Below, piece by piece: positions 32,832-40,848 of a stretch of 64,000 nucleotides of DNA. Below the pieces are notes generated by a model. That model was not told where the DNA came from. It saw only the letters and a program-made list of their open reading frames with translations, and searched no databases. A program made the translations under genes and the position numbers. Numbering within the stretch: position 1 is the stretch's first letter; the number at the start of each line of letters is the position of its first letter. Origin of the DNA: a virus; IMG/VR virus record IMGVR_UViG_3300008459_000021, positions 17,098-81,097 of that record. The stretch is one strand, 5' to 3'.

Positions 32832-34316
32832 TCAGTTAAAGAACTTGCTCACATCAGGAGCAGTCTCCCAGAGCTTGGAAAGCTCATCGGAAGCTGATGC
32901 CTCACGACTGATGTTGCCGAGGGTCTTCACAGACGCTTGGCGAGCAGGTGCCTTAGGACGATAGGAAGCCTTCTTAGCCTCAGACTTCTTAGGAGCAGGC
33001 TTCTCTTCTTCCTCCTCCTCGTCATCGGTCATCTTGACCTCTTCCTCTTCAGCCTCTTCCTCAGGAGCCTCTTCCTCAGCCTCTTCCTCAGCCTCGTCAG
33101 CGGCTTGGAAAATGCGGGCGAGCTTGGGATCCATTGCAGACGCTTGAGCCTCGCTTGAGTCTAAGCCCATGACATCCTCACCCGAGGTCTCCTCAAGTTC
33201 AGCCATGAGTTCAGCCATCTCGTCAGCCATGAAGTCAGCCTTCTTCTCAGAGGGCTTGCTATAGAAGGCACGAGGATCATTTTGATCTGCCATGTACTCG
33301 GAAAGAGCAGTAGCAAGACGATTGAGGCTAGGCTTACGACTTGCAAGGCGAGGGGTAGGCTCGCCCATACCCTCTTCAAACTCAGGCTTGGTCTCAATCT
33401 TCTCAGAGAAGTCTTCGACAGTGTAGCCTGTGTTCTGCTGTGTGGTGTTGTCCGCTAACTTACGGACTTGACGAGCGAGGCGAGCGTTAGCCGCCTTGAG
33501 CATTGCAAGCTCCTCAGCAAGTAAATCAGCAGCGGTGGTCTCTTGAGCACGAACACGCCTTGAAGCCATGCGTGAACCCATCATGTCTTCCGCAAAAGAC
33601 TCACCAAGACCCATCGACATCTCCTCATGGTCGAGGAAACCGTCTGCATCGCTGTCCATAGAGTCGAACACGCTCTCAGAGCCACCCCACTCCTCACTCG
33701 ATACCATGCCGTCCATGTCGAAGTCGTACTCGTCAGAGATGCCATGTGCCTCAAGCTCATCAGCCTCAAGGTCGTCTGCCCACATATCGTCAGCGACTAG
33801 CTCGTCCTCTGCGTTGAAAGGACCTGTGAAGTCGAGACCCTGATCATAGCCAGTGTTCACTTGCACTGCATTGTCTGCCCTACGAGAGAGAGAAGCAACG
33901 CGAGCGTTGATGGTGTGATTGGGGAGATCCATAAAACGAAGGGCTAGTTCCTCGATCTCACGGGGAGAAGCCTTCTTGCCAAGACGAGACTCAGCAATAC
34001 GGATACACTTAGCCGCCTTACGCTCCATAGCGAGCTTGAGGTTCTCATTACGAAGATCCTCAGTTAAGGCAAAGTCCTCAACTAAAGTATCCTTAGCGGC
34101 AGGATGATCAGGTGTCCAACCATAAGAGGCGGGAGCAGGACCAGAGCGATAAGGGCCCTTACGAACACCCTCACCAAACTCAGCGTCGAAACCATAAGCA
34201 TCGACTTCGGGCTGTGCGGAAGAGGCGGGGTGACCGAAGCTGTCCCAACCGAGGTTATCAGTACCGGGCATAGCGGAGGTAGCCCTACGATTCAATCTAC
34301 GACCATACCTTGACAT
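32832..34316 (-). CDS. Scaffold/internal head protein with two EF-hand loops, 494 aa
   Basis: ATG 34316 (MSRYGRRLNRR) follows AAAGGAAATACCT; the frame to 34385 lacks a site. The protein is very acidic and has a long Glu-rich coiled stretch near residues 420-470, as scaffolds often do. It lies between the prohead protease and capsid genes, the usual scaffold place. Two perfect 12-residue EF-hand loops occur at 198-209 (DFDMDGMVSSEE) and 221-232 (DSDADGFLDHEE), with all calcium ligands. Repeated VNTGY/QNTGY segments and Lys/Ala-rich stretches could be protease sites. Confidence 0.72.
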   Translation of the reverse strand: MSRYGRRLNRRATSAMPGTDNLGWDSFGHPASSAQPEVDAYGFDAEFGEGVRKGPYRSGPAPASYGWTPDHPAAKDTLVEDFALTEDLRNENLKLAMERKAAKCIRIAESRLGKKASPREIEELALRFMDLPNHTINARVASLSRRADNAVQVNTGYDQGLDFTGPFNAEDELVADDMWADDLEADELEAHGISDEYDFDMDGMVSSEEWGGSESVFDSMDSDADGFLDHEEMSMGLGESFAEDMMGSRMASRRVRAQETTAADLLAEELAMLKAANARLARQVRKLADNTTQQNTGYTVEDFSEKIETKPEFEEGMGEPTPRLASRKPSLNRLATALSEYMADQNDPRAFYSKPSEKKADFMADEMAELMAELEETSGEDVMGLDSSEAQASAMDPKLARIFQAADEAEEEAEEEAPEEEAEEEEVKMTDDEEEEEEKPAPKKSEAKKASYRPKAPARQASVKTLGNISREASASDELSKLWETAPDVSKFFN

Positions 34317-34344
34317 AGGTATTTCCTTTCGAGTGGGGCAGGAC

Positions 34345-35730
34345 TTATTTTCTGCCCGATTGGTGGAGGGAGAGGAGCTTTGCAAATCGGATAAGTTTTA
34401 CCTTATCCGACTCAGAAAGATTTGAGCCATGTAAAACATTGGCTTGCTTGAGGTAAGAGTCTACGCTCTTAAAGTTAGAAGCCGACCCTAGCTTTTGGGC
34501 GAGCTTATAAATGTGAGCAGGTATCTTTACCCCATAATGGCTATTAACCAAAGATAAGTTCAAGACTGCCTCGTCTATGCTAGAGGCAGTCTTAATACTT
34601 AACTCTAATGCCTTTAAGTAGGATTTCTTTAGAGTACGAGACCCTTCTTTAATGACGGTGTCGTTCTGTTCAGCCGTGGACTTATCAATAGGAGGATTTA
34701 AGACTAACTTAGCCTGTTCCTCTTTGATTTCGTTCTCTAGCTTTACACGCAACCTATCGAGGATAGCTGTCTGATACACATCCTCTAGCTGTTGCATAAG
34801 TGACTTGGGGGGTTCAGCGGGAGCTTCCTCTCCTGCATCTTCTTCCTCGTCATCAAACGGACCAGCCACTTTGGATAACCAAGCCGATGGGATTTGATTT
34901 AGGATAGCTTCTGAGGCTTGTTTAGTCTGAGGAAGCTCAAGGATATTACGAGTGACTGCACCCTTAAAGGCAGGGGTTGCCACCCAAGATGCCTCAATAA
35001 AAGTCACGCCACCTGTCTCGCCCATGTCCTCATGTCCACAGAGTTCTGCAACTCGGTGCTTATTACCCTGTTCGTCATAAAAGACATTTCCCTTTTCGTA
35101 CTTCACATGGGGACAGAACTCAGTCTCATCCGCAGCCACATGACCGCACTTGGTGCATATGGTCGCCTCTACAGAACAACCCATGCTCATGGCGTTCATT
35201 TCGCCCTTGATTATTTGATTAACCAAGTCGGTGTGTTTTCTGTCAGTGGCTACCAAGATGTCCACATATAAAGATTCACCAACATCTCGAAGAACAGCAT
35301 CAATAATCCGACCCTTAGAGAGTTCTTCAACCTGTATATGCTCCAAAAAGTTCTGAGCCCCAATGAAAGTCTTGTAGGACTTCATAATAACCTCCCTAGA
35401 CCAACAATCTAGGTTGTTATTTATGAACTTATCCGTTTCAGATGTGACTCGCCAATTAGCGTACTTGCGGTTAATCTTTAAGCCTTGCTCTACGATAGAA
35501 CCCGTCTTGGAGTTAGGAACGGTTACCGCATCTACTGAACAGACTATGGTTGAGTGGGTAAGTAAAAACCTCTCAGGTGTGCAAGGCTCACCCAAGATGT
35601 CTTGGGCTTTCTGAACCAATCCACCACCCAATGAAGATTTAGAACCACTCGCCACACGCACCTTATCCCAACCCTTAAAGTTGAGTTGAGGATTGACCAC
35701 ATTAGCCTTAGCATATCTTAAAAAAGCCAT
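34345..35730 (-). CDS. Prohead (head maturation) protease with zinc-binding insert, 461 aa
   Basis: The N-terminal half matches the gp21-like serine protease pattern: FLEHIQVEELSKGRIIDAVL with His131, then GEMNAMSMGCSVEA with Ser182, and later SWVATPAFKGAV. Such enzymes cut scaffold and capsid propeptides inside the prohead. Right after the Ser comes CTKCGHVAADETEFCPH and CGH, a likely zinc site not present in T4 gp21. The C-terminal ~200 residues are helical and may serve as built-in scaffold. ATG 35730 follows GGAAGGATAAGC and abuts the next gene by 4 bases. Confidence 0.78.
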   Translation of the reverse strand: MAFLRYAKANVVNPQLNFKGWDKVRVASGSKSSLGGGLVQKAQDILGEPCTPERFLLTHSTIVCSVDAVTVPNSKTGSIVEQGLKINRKYANWRVTSETDKFINNNLDCWSREVIMKSYKTFIGAQNFLEHIQVEELSKGRIIDAVLRDVGESLYVDILVATDRKHTDLVNQIIKGEMNAMSMGCSVEATICTKCGHVAADETEFCPHVKYEKGNVFYDEQGNKHRVAELCGHEDMGETGGVTFIEASWVATPAFKGAVTRNILELPQTKQASEAILNQIPSAWLSKVAGPFDDEEEDAGEEAPAEPPKSLMQQLEDVYQTAILDRLRVKLENEIKEEQAKLVLNPPIDKSTAEQNDTVIKEGSRTLKKSYLKALELSIKTASSIDEAVLNLSLVNSHYGVKIPAHIYKLAQKLGSASNFKSVDSYLKQANVLHGSNLSESDKVKLIRFAKLLSLHQSGRK

Positions 35731-35734
35731 GTGC

Positions 35735-38700
35735 TTATCCTTCCACGATGTCGGTGGTCTTTATGACGAAAACACAAGAGGTACAAACTAAAAGTCTGTC
35801 GCTCTTTCCATTTCGCCTCTTATACACCGAGGGCTTCATCATGTCTTTGCACTTAGGACACGATGGTTTAACCTCGGATTTCGATTTTCTGTACACCCTA
35901 TCTTTAGCCCACCAATAAAGTGCTGTCTTTTCCATATAGGCTGAAGCTACACGCTTTACACCTAAAGACACAGGCTGTGTACCCACACCGCCAGGTACGG
36001 ATATCAAACTATCCGGTAGTGGTGCTATTTCTTTAGTATGGTCAATGACAAGATCCTCTACTGGGAGACGAGTGCTTCCGTGTGGAAACTGTACATCGAC
36101 CATTCCAATAGCTGGAAATACGGCAACCACAACACCTGATCGAGCAGGATCGCCACCACTATGCGTAAATACACTCATCCCAACCTCAAATGTTGAGGCT
36201 AGAGCTTGATAGTCCACATAGGTTGTCGCACTTTTCTTCATAAGAAAGTCTCCTGCGATATTTAAGCGTGGGTCTATAAAAGATTTATTAAATATATTTG
36301 CTGTACGAGGGGGTGTTTCAGAAGCCTCAGGTTCATTCTGCTTTAAGAAATCTTCAAACTGCTTCGCCAACTCCTTTACCTTTTTCTCTCGCTCCTTCTT
36401 ATCCATTTCTTGAACCTTGCGGATGTACTTCATGATGGCTTCATGACCGACTATCTTCTTGCCGTCCACCATCAGCGTTTCATAGTTCCTCATCCTCAGT
36501 TCCAACCCAAATAGCTCTAGGGTACTCACCACAGCGTCTTCATCATATGCGGGGTCGTCCTCGCTCATGGTTATGGCTTTTAGGACTTCCTCTTTGCTTT
36601 TATCCCAAAGCTCTTTGAACTCCTTACGCTGTTGAGTGGATACTTGTTTCGATCTACCTTCATCGAAACCACCCCTATCTTCACTCCGTATGCTTTGTGT
36701 GTCTGCATACGAGTCAGTGATGTACCTACGCATAAGGTCATGTAGTCGTGGGTCTAAAGGCTCTGGACACTTCTGCCCCTCCGTAAGATGTTTATCCGCT
36801 AAACCTGCCGCTTCGTTTTTTGGTGTAGATGGGCAGTAAGTGGGTTTAAGGACATCGAGCATATCCTCGTACTGATCTCCCACGATCTGCCCAAAACGAT
36901 CTAAGGACATTTCGGATAAGGCACCCTTAACAGCCTCCCGTGTTTGTTCTCTGTCTTTACCCCCACCTGTGGGTGAACCTAAAACGGAGACCGCCTCTAA
37001 AAGATTATTGTCGTCTACGCTCTTGGCTAAGTTCAAGAGGTTCTCATCGACCTCTTGAAAACCATCTATAGGCTTTTCACCCAATAAAAGCCTTGCTGTA
37101 TTTAAGCCCGCAAGAGTGTCTTGATATTGATTCTGCTTCTCCCTCGCTTGTTGTAAGGCTTGGGATACATCCTCACCCTTAGATTGTTTCTCTTCGAGTT
37201 CTGCAATCAGCTTTGCGTTGTCATTGGATAAGTCTTGTGTTTCTAGGACGGCTAGATCGCGTATTTCAGAACTCATCTGCTTATATCGCCTAGCTTGGTT
37301 TATCCTAACCTGCCTGCGATGAGCTACCACATCAGAGTCGTTCATATCGGTCTTTCCAATACTCTTTACTCCGTACATGGGATCTCGAATAAATCCCTCC
37401 TCCATCGCTTTTGCCGCCAGATACTTACCAACTTGCTCTCTGTAGGGCTTGGTTATAGCCGACTTCTTTTGATCTACCTCGCCTTGTATATCTTCTAAGT
37501 TATCCGACATCCACTTGGACTTTTCCAAAGCAGAGGCGAAATCTTTGAACCCTTTTTCTGGATTCTTTCTGTACGCTACGAAGGCTTTATATGCTGAAGG
37601 ATCAATGCCCTCTGCCTCCAATAACGCTTTAGCTCCCTTCTCAATATTGGATATCTCCTCTTTAATGGTTTTTGCTTCCTCTTTGGAAAGGGACTTATCC
37701 TTTAGCTTTTCATTAAGTGTCTCTAGCTGATCGAGTTTGGAGACTTTGGATAACTTTTCCAATGAGGCTTCCGCCAAGAGCTTATGCTCTATATCCTCAT
37801 CCTCTAAAGGGTTCTGAGGTATCCCAGCTTTTAAAACCTCTTGTGTGGCTTTGTAAAGCTCACTCAATCCCTCATAGTCGCTGTCTTTGCCCGTAAAAGA
37901 GTTTATGAGGCTCTCCCCTTGCTTCTCATACGCCTTAGCCACCTCCTCAGCCTCTTCGAGCGACATCGACTGAATCGACCTCGTAAGACCCTTTAGCTCG
38001 CTCTTTTGAGTCCGTACCTTCTCCGAACTCAAAAACCCCTCGTCGTCCTCGAACATTTTATCTATTGTCCGATTCAACGCGGACTCTAGCTCACTTGGCT
38101 CTTCCCTTGTCTTTAGCTTAGACGAATAAATCTTCTTTTCTATCTGCTCGGATAAAGACTTCTCATCAGCCTTAGACTCGGAGTCTGTTTCTTGCCTTTC
38201 CTCAGCACGAGCGTCTAGAGTCTTTTGTGTCTCCTCTAGACGCTCAGTAGTCATATTGGATAAAGCCTCCGTATTAACGGGTAGGGTTTCTCCGTTGGGG
38301 AGATCTATCTGTGTGGGTAAAACCTCGTCGAGTTTATCTTTTATCTTTTTGACACGAGCCTTTTTGTCTTTGGGTAAGACTTGTTGTTTATCCAAACCCT
38401 TTTGTTTATCCAAACCCTTTTGTTTAGGTTTCCTAGCACCTTTTTCCTTTTCCTCATACTCATAGCCATCGTCTATATCGGTCGCCACATTAACCACAAC
38501 ACTTATAACGGCTCTCATACCCATTTCTTGTGGTATTGATAAGCTCTCAATATCCACCCTTACACTCGCGTTTGAGAACGCCCCCTCAAGGTCTACTCTT
38601 ACATCGGCTGAAAACTGACCACCCGATCTGTACTCTGAGTTCTTTAGGGGCTTCTTCGTTCCCTTTATTTTGGACAACTCCTTTTTGTAGTCCTTGACCG

Positions 38701-38923
38701 CCTTTGGGTGCTCTTTCTTTAAAGCAGTCCCAAAGGATATGTCCTTTTTTGTGTCTACATCCTTGTAGGTGTTGTCTTTTAAGTTCGATTTCGCTTGTTC
38801 AGAGAGAGGGGTATCCTTTTTCTTTTTAGCACTTGTGCGAACATTTAAACCCACCCTCCTAGAGAGCGATTCAATCCTTTCGCCCACAGCCTCTATTTCA
38901 CGCAATAAGGAAAAGACATTCAT
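35735..38923 (-). CDS. Large helical head-region protein with zinc ribbon, 1062 aa
   Basis: The family is unknown to me. The N-terminus (FSLLREIEAVGERIESLSRRV) is a short amphipathic helix followed by RTSAKKK, much like the tag proteins. Most of the chain is charged coiled coil (Lys/Glu/Ser-rich). Near residues 900-960 a beta domain (VGMSVFTHSGGDPARSGVVVAVFPAIGMVDVQF) looks SH3/KOW-like, then KRVASAYMEKTALYWWA. The last 40 residues form a CPKC...CTSC zinc ribbon. Position between the protease and portal suggests an inner-head or portal-vertex protein. Confidence 0.72.
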   Translation of the reverse strand: MNVFSLLREIEAVGERIESLSRRVGLNVRTSAKKKKDTPLSEQAKSNLKDNTYKDVDTKKDISFGTALKKEHPKAVKDYKKELSKIKGTKKPLKNSEYRSGGQFSADVRVDLEGAFSNASVRVDIESLSIPQEMGMRAVISVVVNVATDIDDGYEYEEKEKGARKPKQKGLDKQKGLDKQQVLPKDKKARVKKIKDKLDEVLPTQIDLPNGETLPVNTEALSNMTTERLEETQKTLDARAEERQETDSESKADEKSLSEQIEKKIYSSKLKTREEPSELESALNRTIDKMFEDDEGFLSSEKVRTQKSELKGLTRSIQSMSLEEAEEVAKAYEKQGESLINSFTGKDSDYEGLSELYKATQEVLKAGIPQNPLEDEDIEHKLLAEASLEKLSKVSKLDQLETLNEKLKDKSLSKEEAKTIKEEISNIEKGAKALLEAEGIDPSAYKAFVAYRKNPEKGFKDFASALEKSKWMSDNLEDIQGEVDQKKSAITKPYREQVGKYLAAKAMEEGFIRDPMYGVKSIGKTDMNDSDVVAHRRQVRINQARRYKQMSSEIRDLAVLETQDLSNDNAKLIAELEEKQSKGEDVSQALQQAREKQNQYQDTLAGLNTARLLLGEKPIDGFQEVDENLLNLAKSVDDNNLLEAVSVLGSPTGGGKDREQTREAVKGALSEMSLDRFGQIVGDQYEDMLDVLKPTYCPSTPKNEAAGLADKHLTEGQKCPEPLDPRLHDLMRRYITDSYADTQSIRSEDRGGFDEGRSKQVSTQQRKEFKELWDKSKEEVLKAITMSEDDPAYDEDAVVSTLELFGLELRMRNYETLMVDGKKIVGHEAIMKYIRKVQEMDKKEREKKVKELAKQFEDFLKQNEPEASETPPRTANIFNKSFIDPRLNIAGDFLMKKSATTYVDYQALASTFEVGMSVFTHSGGDPARSGVVVAVFPAIGMVDVQFPHGSTRLPVEDLVIDHTKEIAPLPDSLISVPGGVGTQPVSLGVKRVASAYMEKTALYWWAKDRVYRKSKSEVKPSCPKCKDMMKPSVYKRRNGKSDRLLVCTSCVFVIKTTDIVEG

Positions 38924-38941
38924 ACTGATACAACCTTAGGT

Positions 38942-39553
38942 TTAATGGGATAAATAGCGATCAACCACACGCTGAATAAGAGAGGCTTTCTTGAGGTCTG
39001 GGTCGGTCTTATTCCCACCCAAATCTTTATCCTCAACATCCACCCTACGCCTCATCTTATCCTTACGAGGGGGCTTCTTCTTAGGCGAGGTCTTGATTAG
39101 AGACTCCACCTCACGCTCCTCTTTTTCCGTTTGGGTCAAGGTAGCAACACGCTTCCGATGAGGACAAGAAACGGATAAACACGCCATCTTCCTTACATCA
39201 AACGACATGGGCAGTATGTCCTTACGCAGTCGCCTCAAGAACTGAGCTACTAAGGCATAACCCCTGTCCTCTTTATCCGTATCCTTGAATTTCAACCACA
39301 ACCCCTGCAAGTCCCTCATTATCTGAGCCTTGCCGTCTAGGAGCTTGCTGTACTTCAAATCCTTATCCAATGAGATAGCTTCCTCAAAGAAAGCCTCTAT
39401 TGTGATGAAGTGCTTTGAGATGCAGTCGGGACAACGCTTACGCGGATTGTTCAGATGGTCTTCTAGCAACACCATCTGCTTACATATCTCACGCAGGTTG
39501 AACAAAGGGTTCATTATGGGCAATAAGCCCATATCCTTTTCGTGCTGACTCAT
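38942..39553 (-). CDS. Hypothetical head-region protein with CPDC motif, 203 aa
   Basis: ATG 39553 (MSQHEKDMG) follows GGGGTG, which lies within a 16-bp hairpin. The N-terminal half has RKRCPDCISKHFITIEAFFEEA, a metal-binding or redox-type CxxC, and a helical bundle; the C-terminus is Lys/Arg-rich and ends IQRVVDRYLSH, one of the recurring RVxxRYL motifs. No family is assigned. Confidence 0.7.
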   Translation of the reverse strand: MSQHEKDMGLLPIMNPLFNLREICKQMVLLEDHLNNPRKRCPDCISKHFITIEAFFEEAISLDKDLKYSKLLDGKAQIMRDLQGLWLKFKDTDKEDRGYALVAQFLRRLRKDILPMSFDVRKMACLSVSCPHRKRVATLTQTEKEEREVESLIKTSPKKKPPRKDKMRRRVDVEDKDLGGNKTDPDLKKASLIQRVVDRYLSH

Positions 39554-39556
39554 AAA

Positions 39557-39597
39557 CAACACCCCTAGATATTGGATAGTTATATCTAGGGGTGTTG
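39557..39597 (-). promoter_or_regulatory. 16-bp leader hairpin before the 39553 gene
   Basis: CAACACCCCTAGATAT (39557-39572) and ATATCTAGGGGTGTTG (39582-39597) form a perfect 16-bp stem with a 9-base loop. It ends 3 bases before the ATG and buries the GGGGTG ribosome site. A CCTTTATGAAC box lies just upstream on the minus strand. Confidence 0.6.
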
Positions 39598-39625
39598 GTT
39601 CATAAAGGGTTTATTGATTGGCTAT

Positions 39626-40123
39626 TTACGCCCACCTCTCAAGCAAATCCATCAGTTCGTCCCCCTCCGCCACGCGGCGACCGGAGTTGTCGTCCAACAG
39701 CACAAAGCCATTTGCGTAAACACCTGATCCCCGTCTTGTTTCTATGGTGTAAGGACCTACAGCAAATCTATCCACATATTTCATAATCCGATGGACGGAT
39801 TCTAGATCCAAATTTGAAATACCGCATGAAAGTCTCCCATCCATATAATCTTCAATATATACTTTTTCGTCAAATATCTTTGTTAGATCATTAACACTCG
39901 CTCTGAGCATTTTTTCCAGTTCGTCATCTGAAAGGATGCTGCCTTCTTGATAAAGAGTGAACATCAAATCATATGTCCAAACTTTATAGTCCATATCGTT
40001 ATGAGAGGCAGATTTACGATGGGGGGCGGTGAGGCTTGCACTTCTCTTTGAAGAAGCTGTGCGACCCTCTAAACGGGCAATACGAGCTTCAAGGCTTCTT
40101 AAGACTTCTGATGCTGTTCTCAT
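39626..40123 (-). CDS. N-terminal tag family protein, 165 aa (tandem paralogue 2)
   Basis: It begins MRTASEVLRSLEARIARLE, then GRTASSKRSASL, identical for 31 residues with the next gene. The C-terminal domains of the two are also homologous (LSDDELEKMLRASVNDLTKIF against LSEDDRDMLLDSAVKHLSKVF; RRVAEGDELMDLL against KTIAEGDDLIEYL). The pair arose by a tandem duplication that also copied the leader hairpin. Confidence 0.8.
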   Translation of the reverse strand: MRTASEVLRSLEARIARLEGRTASSKRSASLTAPHRKSASHNDMDYKVWTYDLMFTLYQEGSILSDDELEKMLRASVNDLTKIFDEKVYIEDYMDGRLSCGISNLDLESVHRIMKYVDRFAVGPYTIETRRGSGVYANGFVLLDDNSGRRVAEGDELMDLLERWA

Positions 40124-40218
40124 CTTGATTACTCCAAGACAGGGGTTGGGTTAAGGGTTAACCTATCCGCTATCTTGGAGTATAAATAATCTATTAGAAC
40201 CGACCGCCAGGGTTCATT
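40119..40218. repeat. Duplicated segment (second copy at about 40774-40873)
   Basis: About 95 bases are identical between the two places, including the leader hairpins and ctattagaaccgaccgcca, which is the end of the portal gene in the right copy. After this, the left copy continues with pieces matching 39512-39533 (gggttcattatgggc) and 39584-39617 (atctaggggtgttgg and on), so it is a mosaic of three sources. Confidence 0.8.
40130..40182 (-). promoter_or_regulatory. TTTATA box plus leader hairpin of the 40123 gene
   Basis: Minus strand TTATTTATACTCC, then TACTCCAAGA pairing with TCTTGGAGTA (10 bp). GGAGTA is the ribosome site. It is identical to the copy at 40785-40837. Confidence 0.55.
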
Positions 40219-40295
40219 ATGGGCGATAAATCTAGGGGTGTTGGTTCATAAAGGGTTTATTGAGTCAAAACCACTAATAAACTTAGCACTAAGGC

Positions 40296-40778
40296 TTAGT
40301 TGATCATCACACCTGCATTAGTAAGATACTCAATCAGATCATCTCCCTCAGCAATAGTTTTCCCACGAACATCACTTAGATAGAAGTCTTGTGCGTAAAC
40401 GGGGGAGGCTCCCATTCCTACGGGTATGGTGAGATGACCAACATCTTTTCTTTCCACAAGACTCATAATCTCCCCTGCCTCTTTTAGAGTCACACCCATA
40501 CTGCACAGATGAAACTCTCCATAACTACCACCATCAATACTTACCCTCCCACCGAATACTTTACTTAGGTGCTTAACAGCGGAATCAAGGAGCATATCCC
40601 TATCATCCTCTGAAAGGTCATAGTCATCTGTGTACACTTTGAAGTTTAATTTCATCATCGAAGAAACTTTACGAAGGTGGGGGGTAAGGCTTGCACTTCT
40701 CTTTGAAGAAGCTGTGCGACCCTCTAAACGAGCGATACGAGCCTCAAGGCTTCTTAATACTTCCGATGCTGTTCTCAT
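40296..40778 (-). CDS. N-terminal tag family protein, 160 aa (tandem paralogue 1)
   Basis: It shares the tag and linker of its downstream paralogue and a common C-terminal domain with a conserved AEGD[DE]L ending. The domain is unassigned. It lies directly after the portal gene. The tag may direct it into the prohead. Confidence 0.8.
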   Translation of the reverse strand: MRTASEVLRSLEARIARLEGRTASSKRSASLTPHLRKVSSMMKLNFKVYTDDYDLSEDDRDMLLDSAVKHLSKVFGGRVSIDGGSYGEFHLCSMGVTLKEAGEIMSLVERKDVGHLTIPVGMGASPVYAQDFYLSDVRGKTIAEGDDLIEYLTNAGVMIN

Positions 40779-40784
40779 CTTGAT

Positions 40785-40837
40785 TACTCCAAGACAGGGG
40801 TTGGGTTAAGGGTTAACCTATCCGCTATCTTGGAGTA
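40785..40837 (-). promoter_or_regulatory. TTTATA box plus leader hairpin of the 40778 gene
   Basis: It is identical to the element at 40130-40182. The upstream box overlaps the last codons of the portal gene. Confidence 0.55.
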
Positions 40838-40848
40838 TAAATAATCTA

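Noticed and set aside
36598-36625. TATCCCAA site inside the 1062-residue gene
   Set aside because: It lacks the YATTA box at 13-14 bases and lies within coding sequence, as do the matches near 35666, 26895 and 61377.
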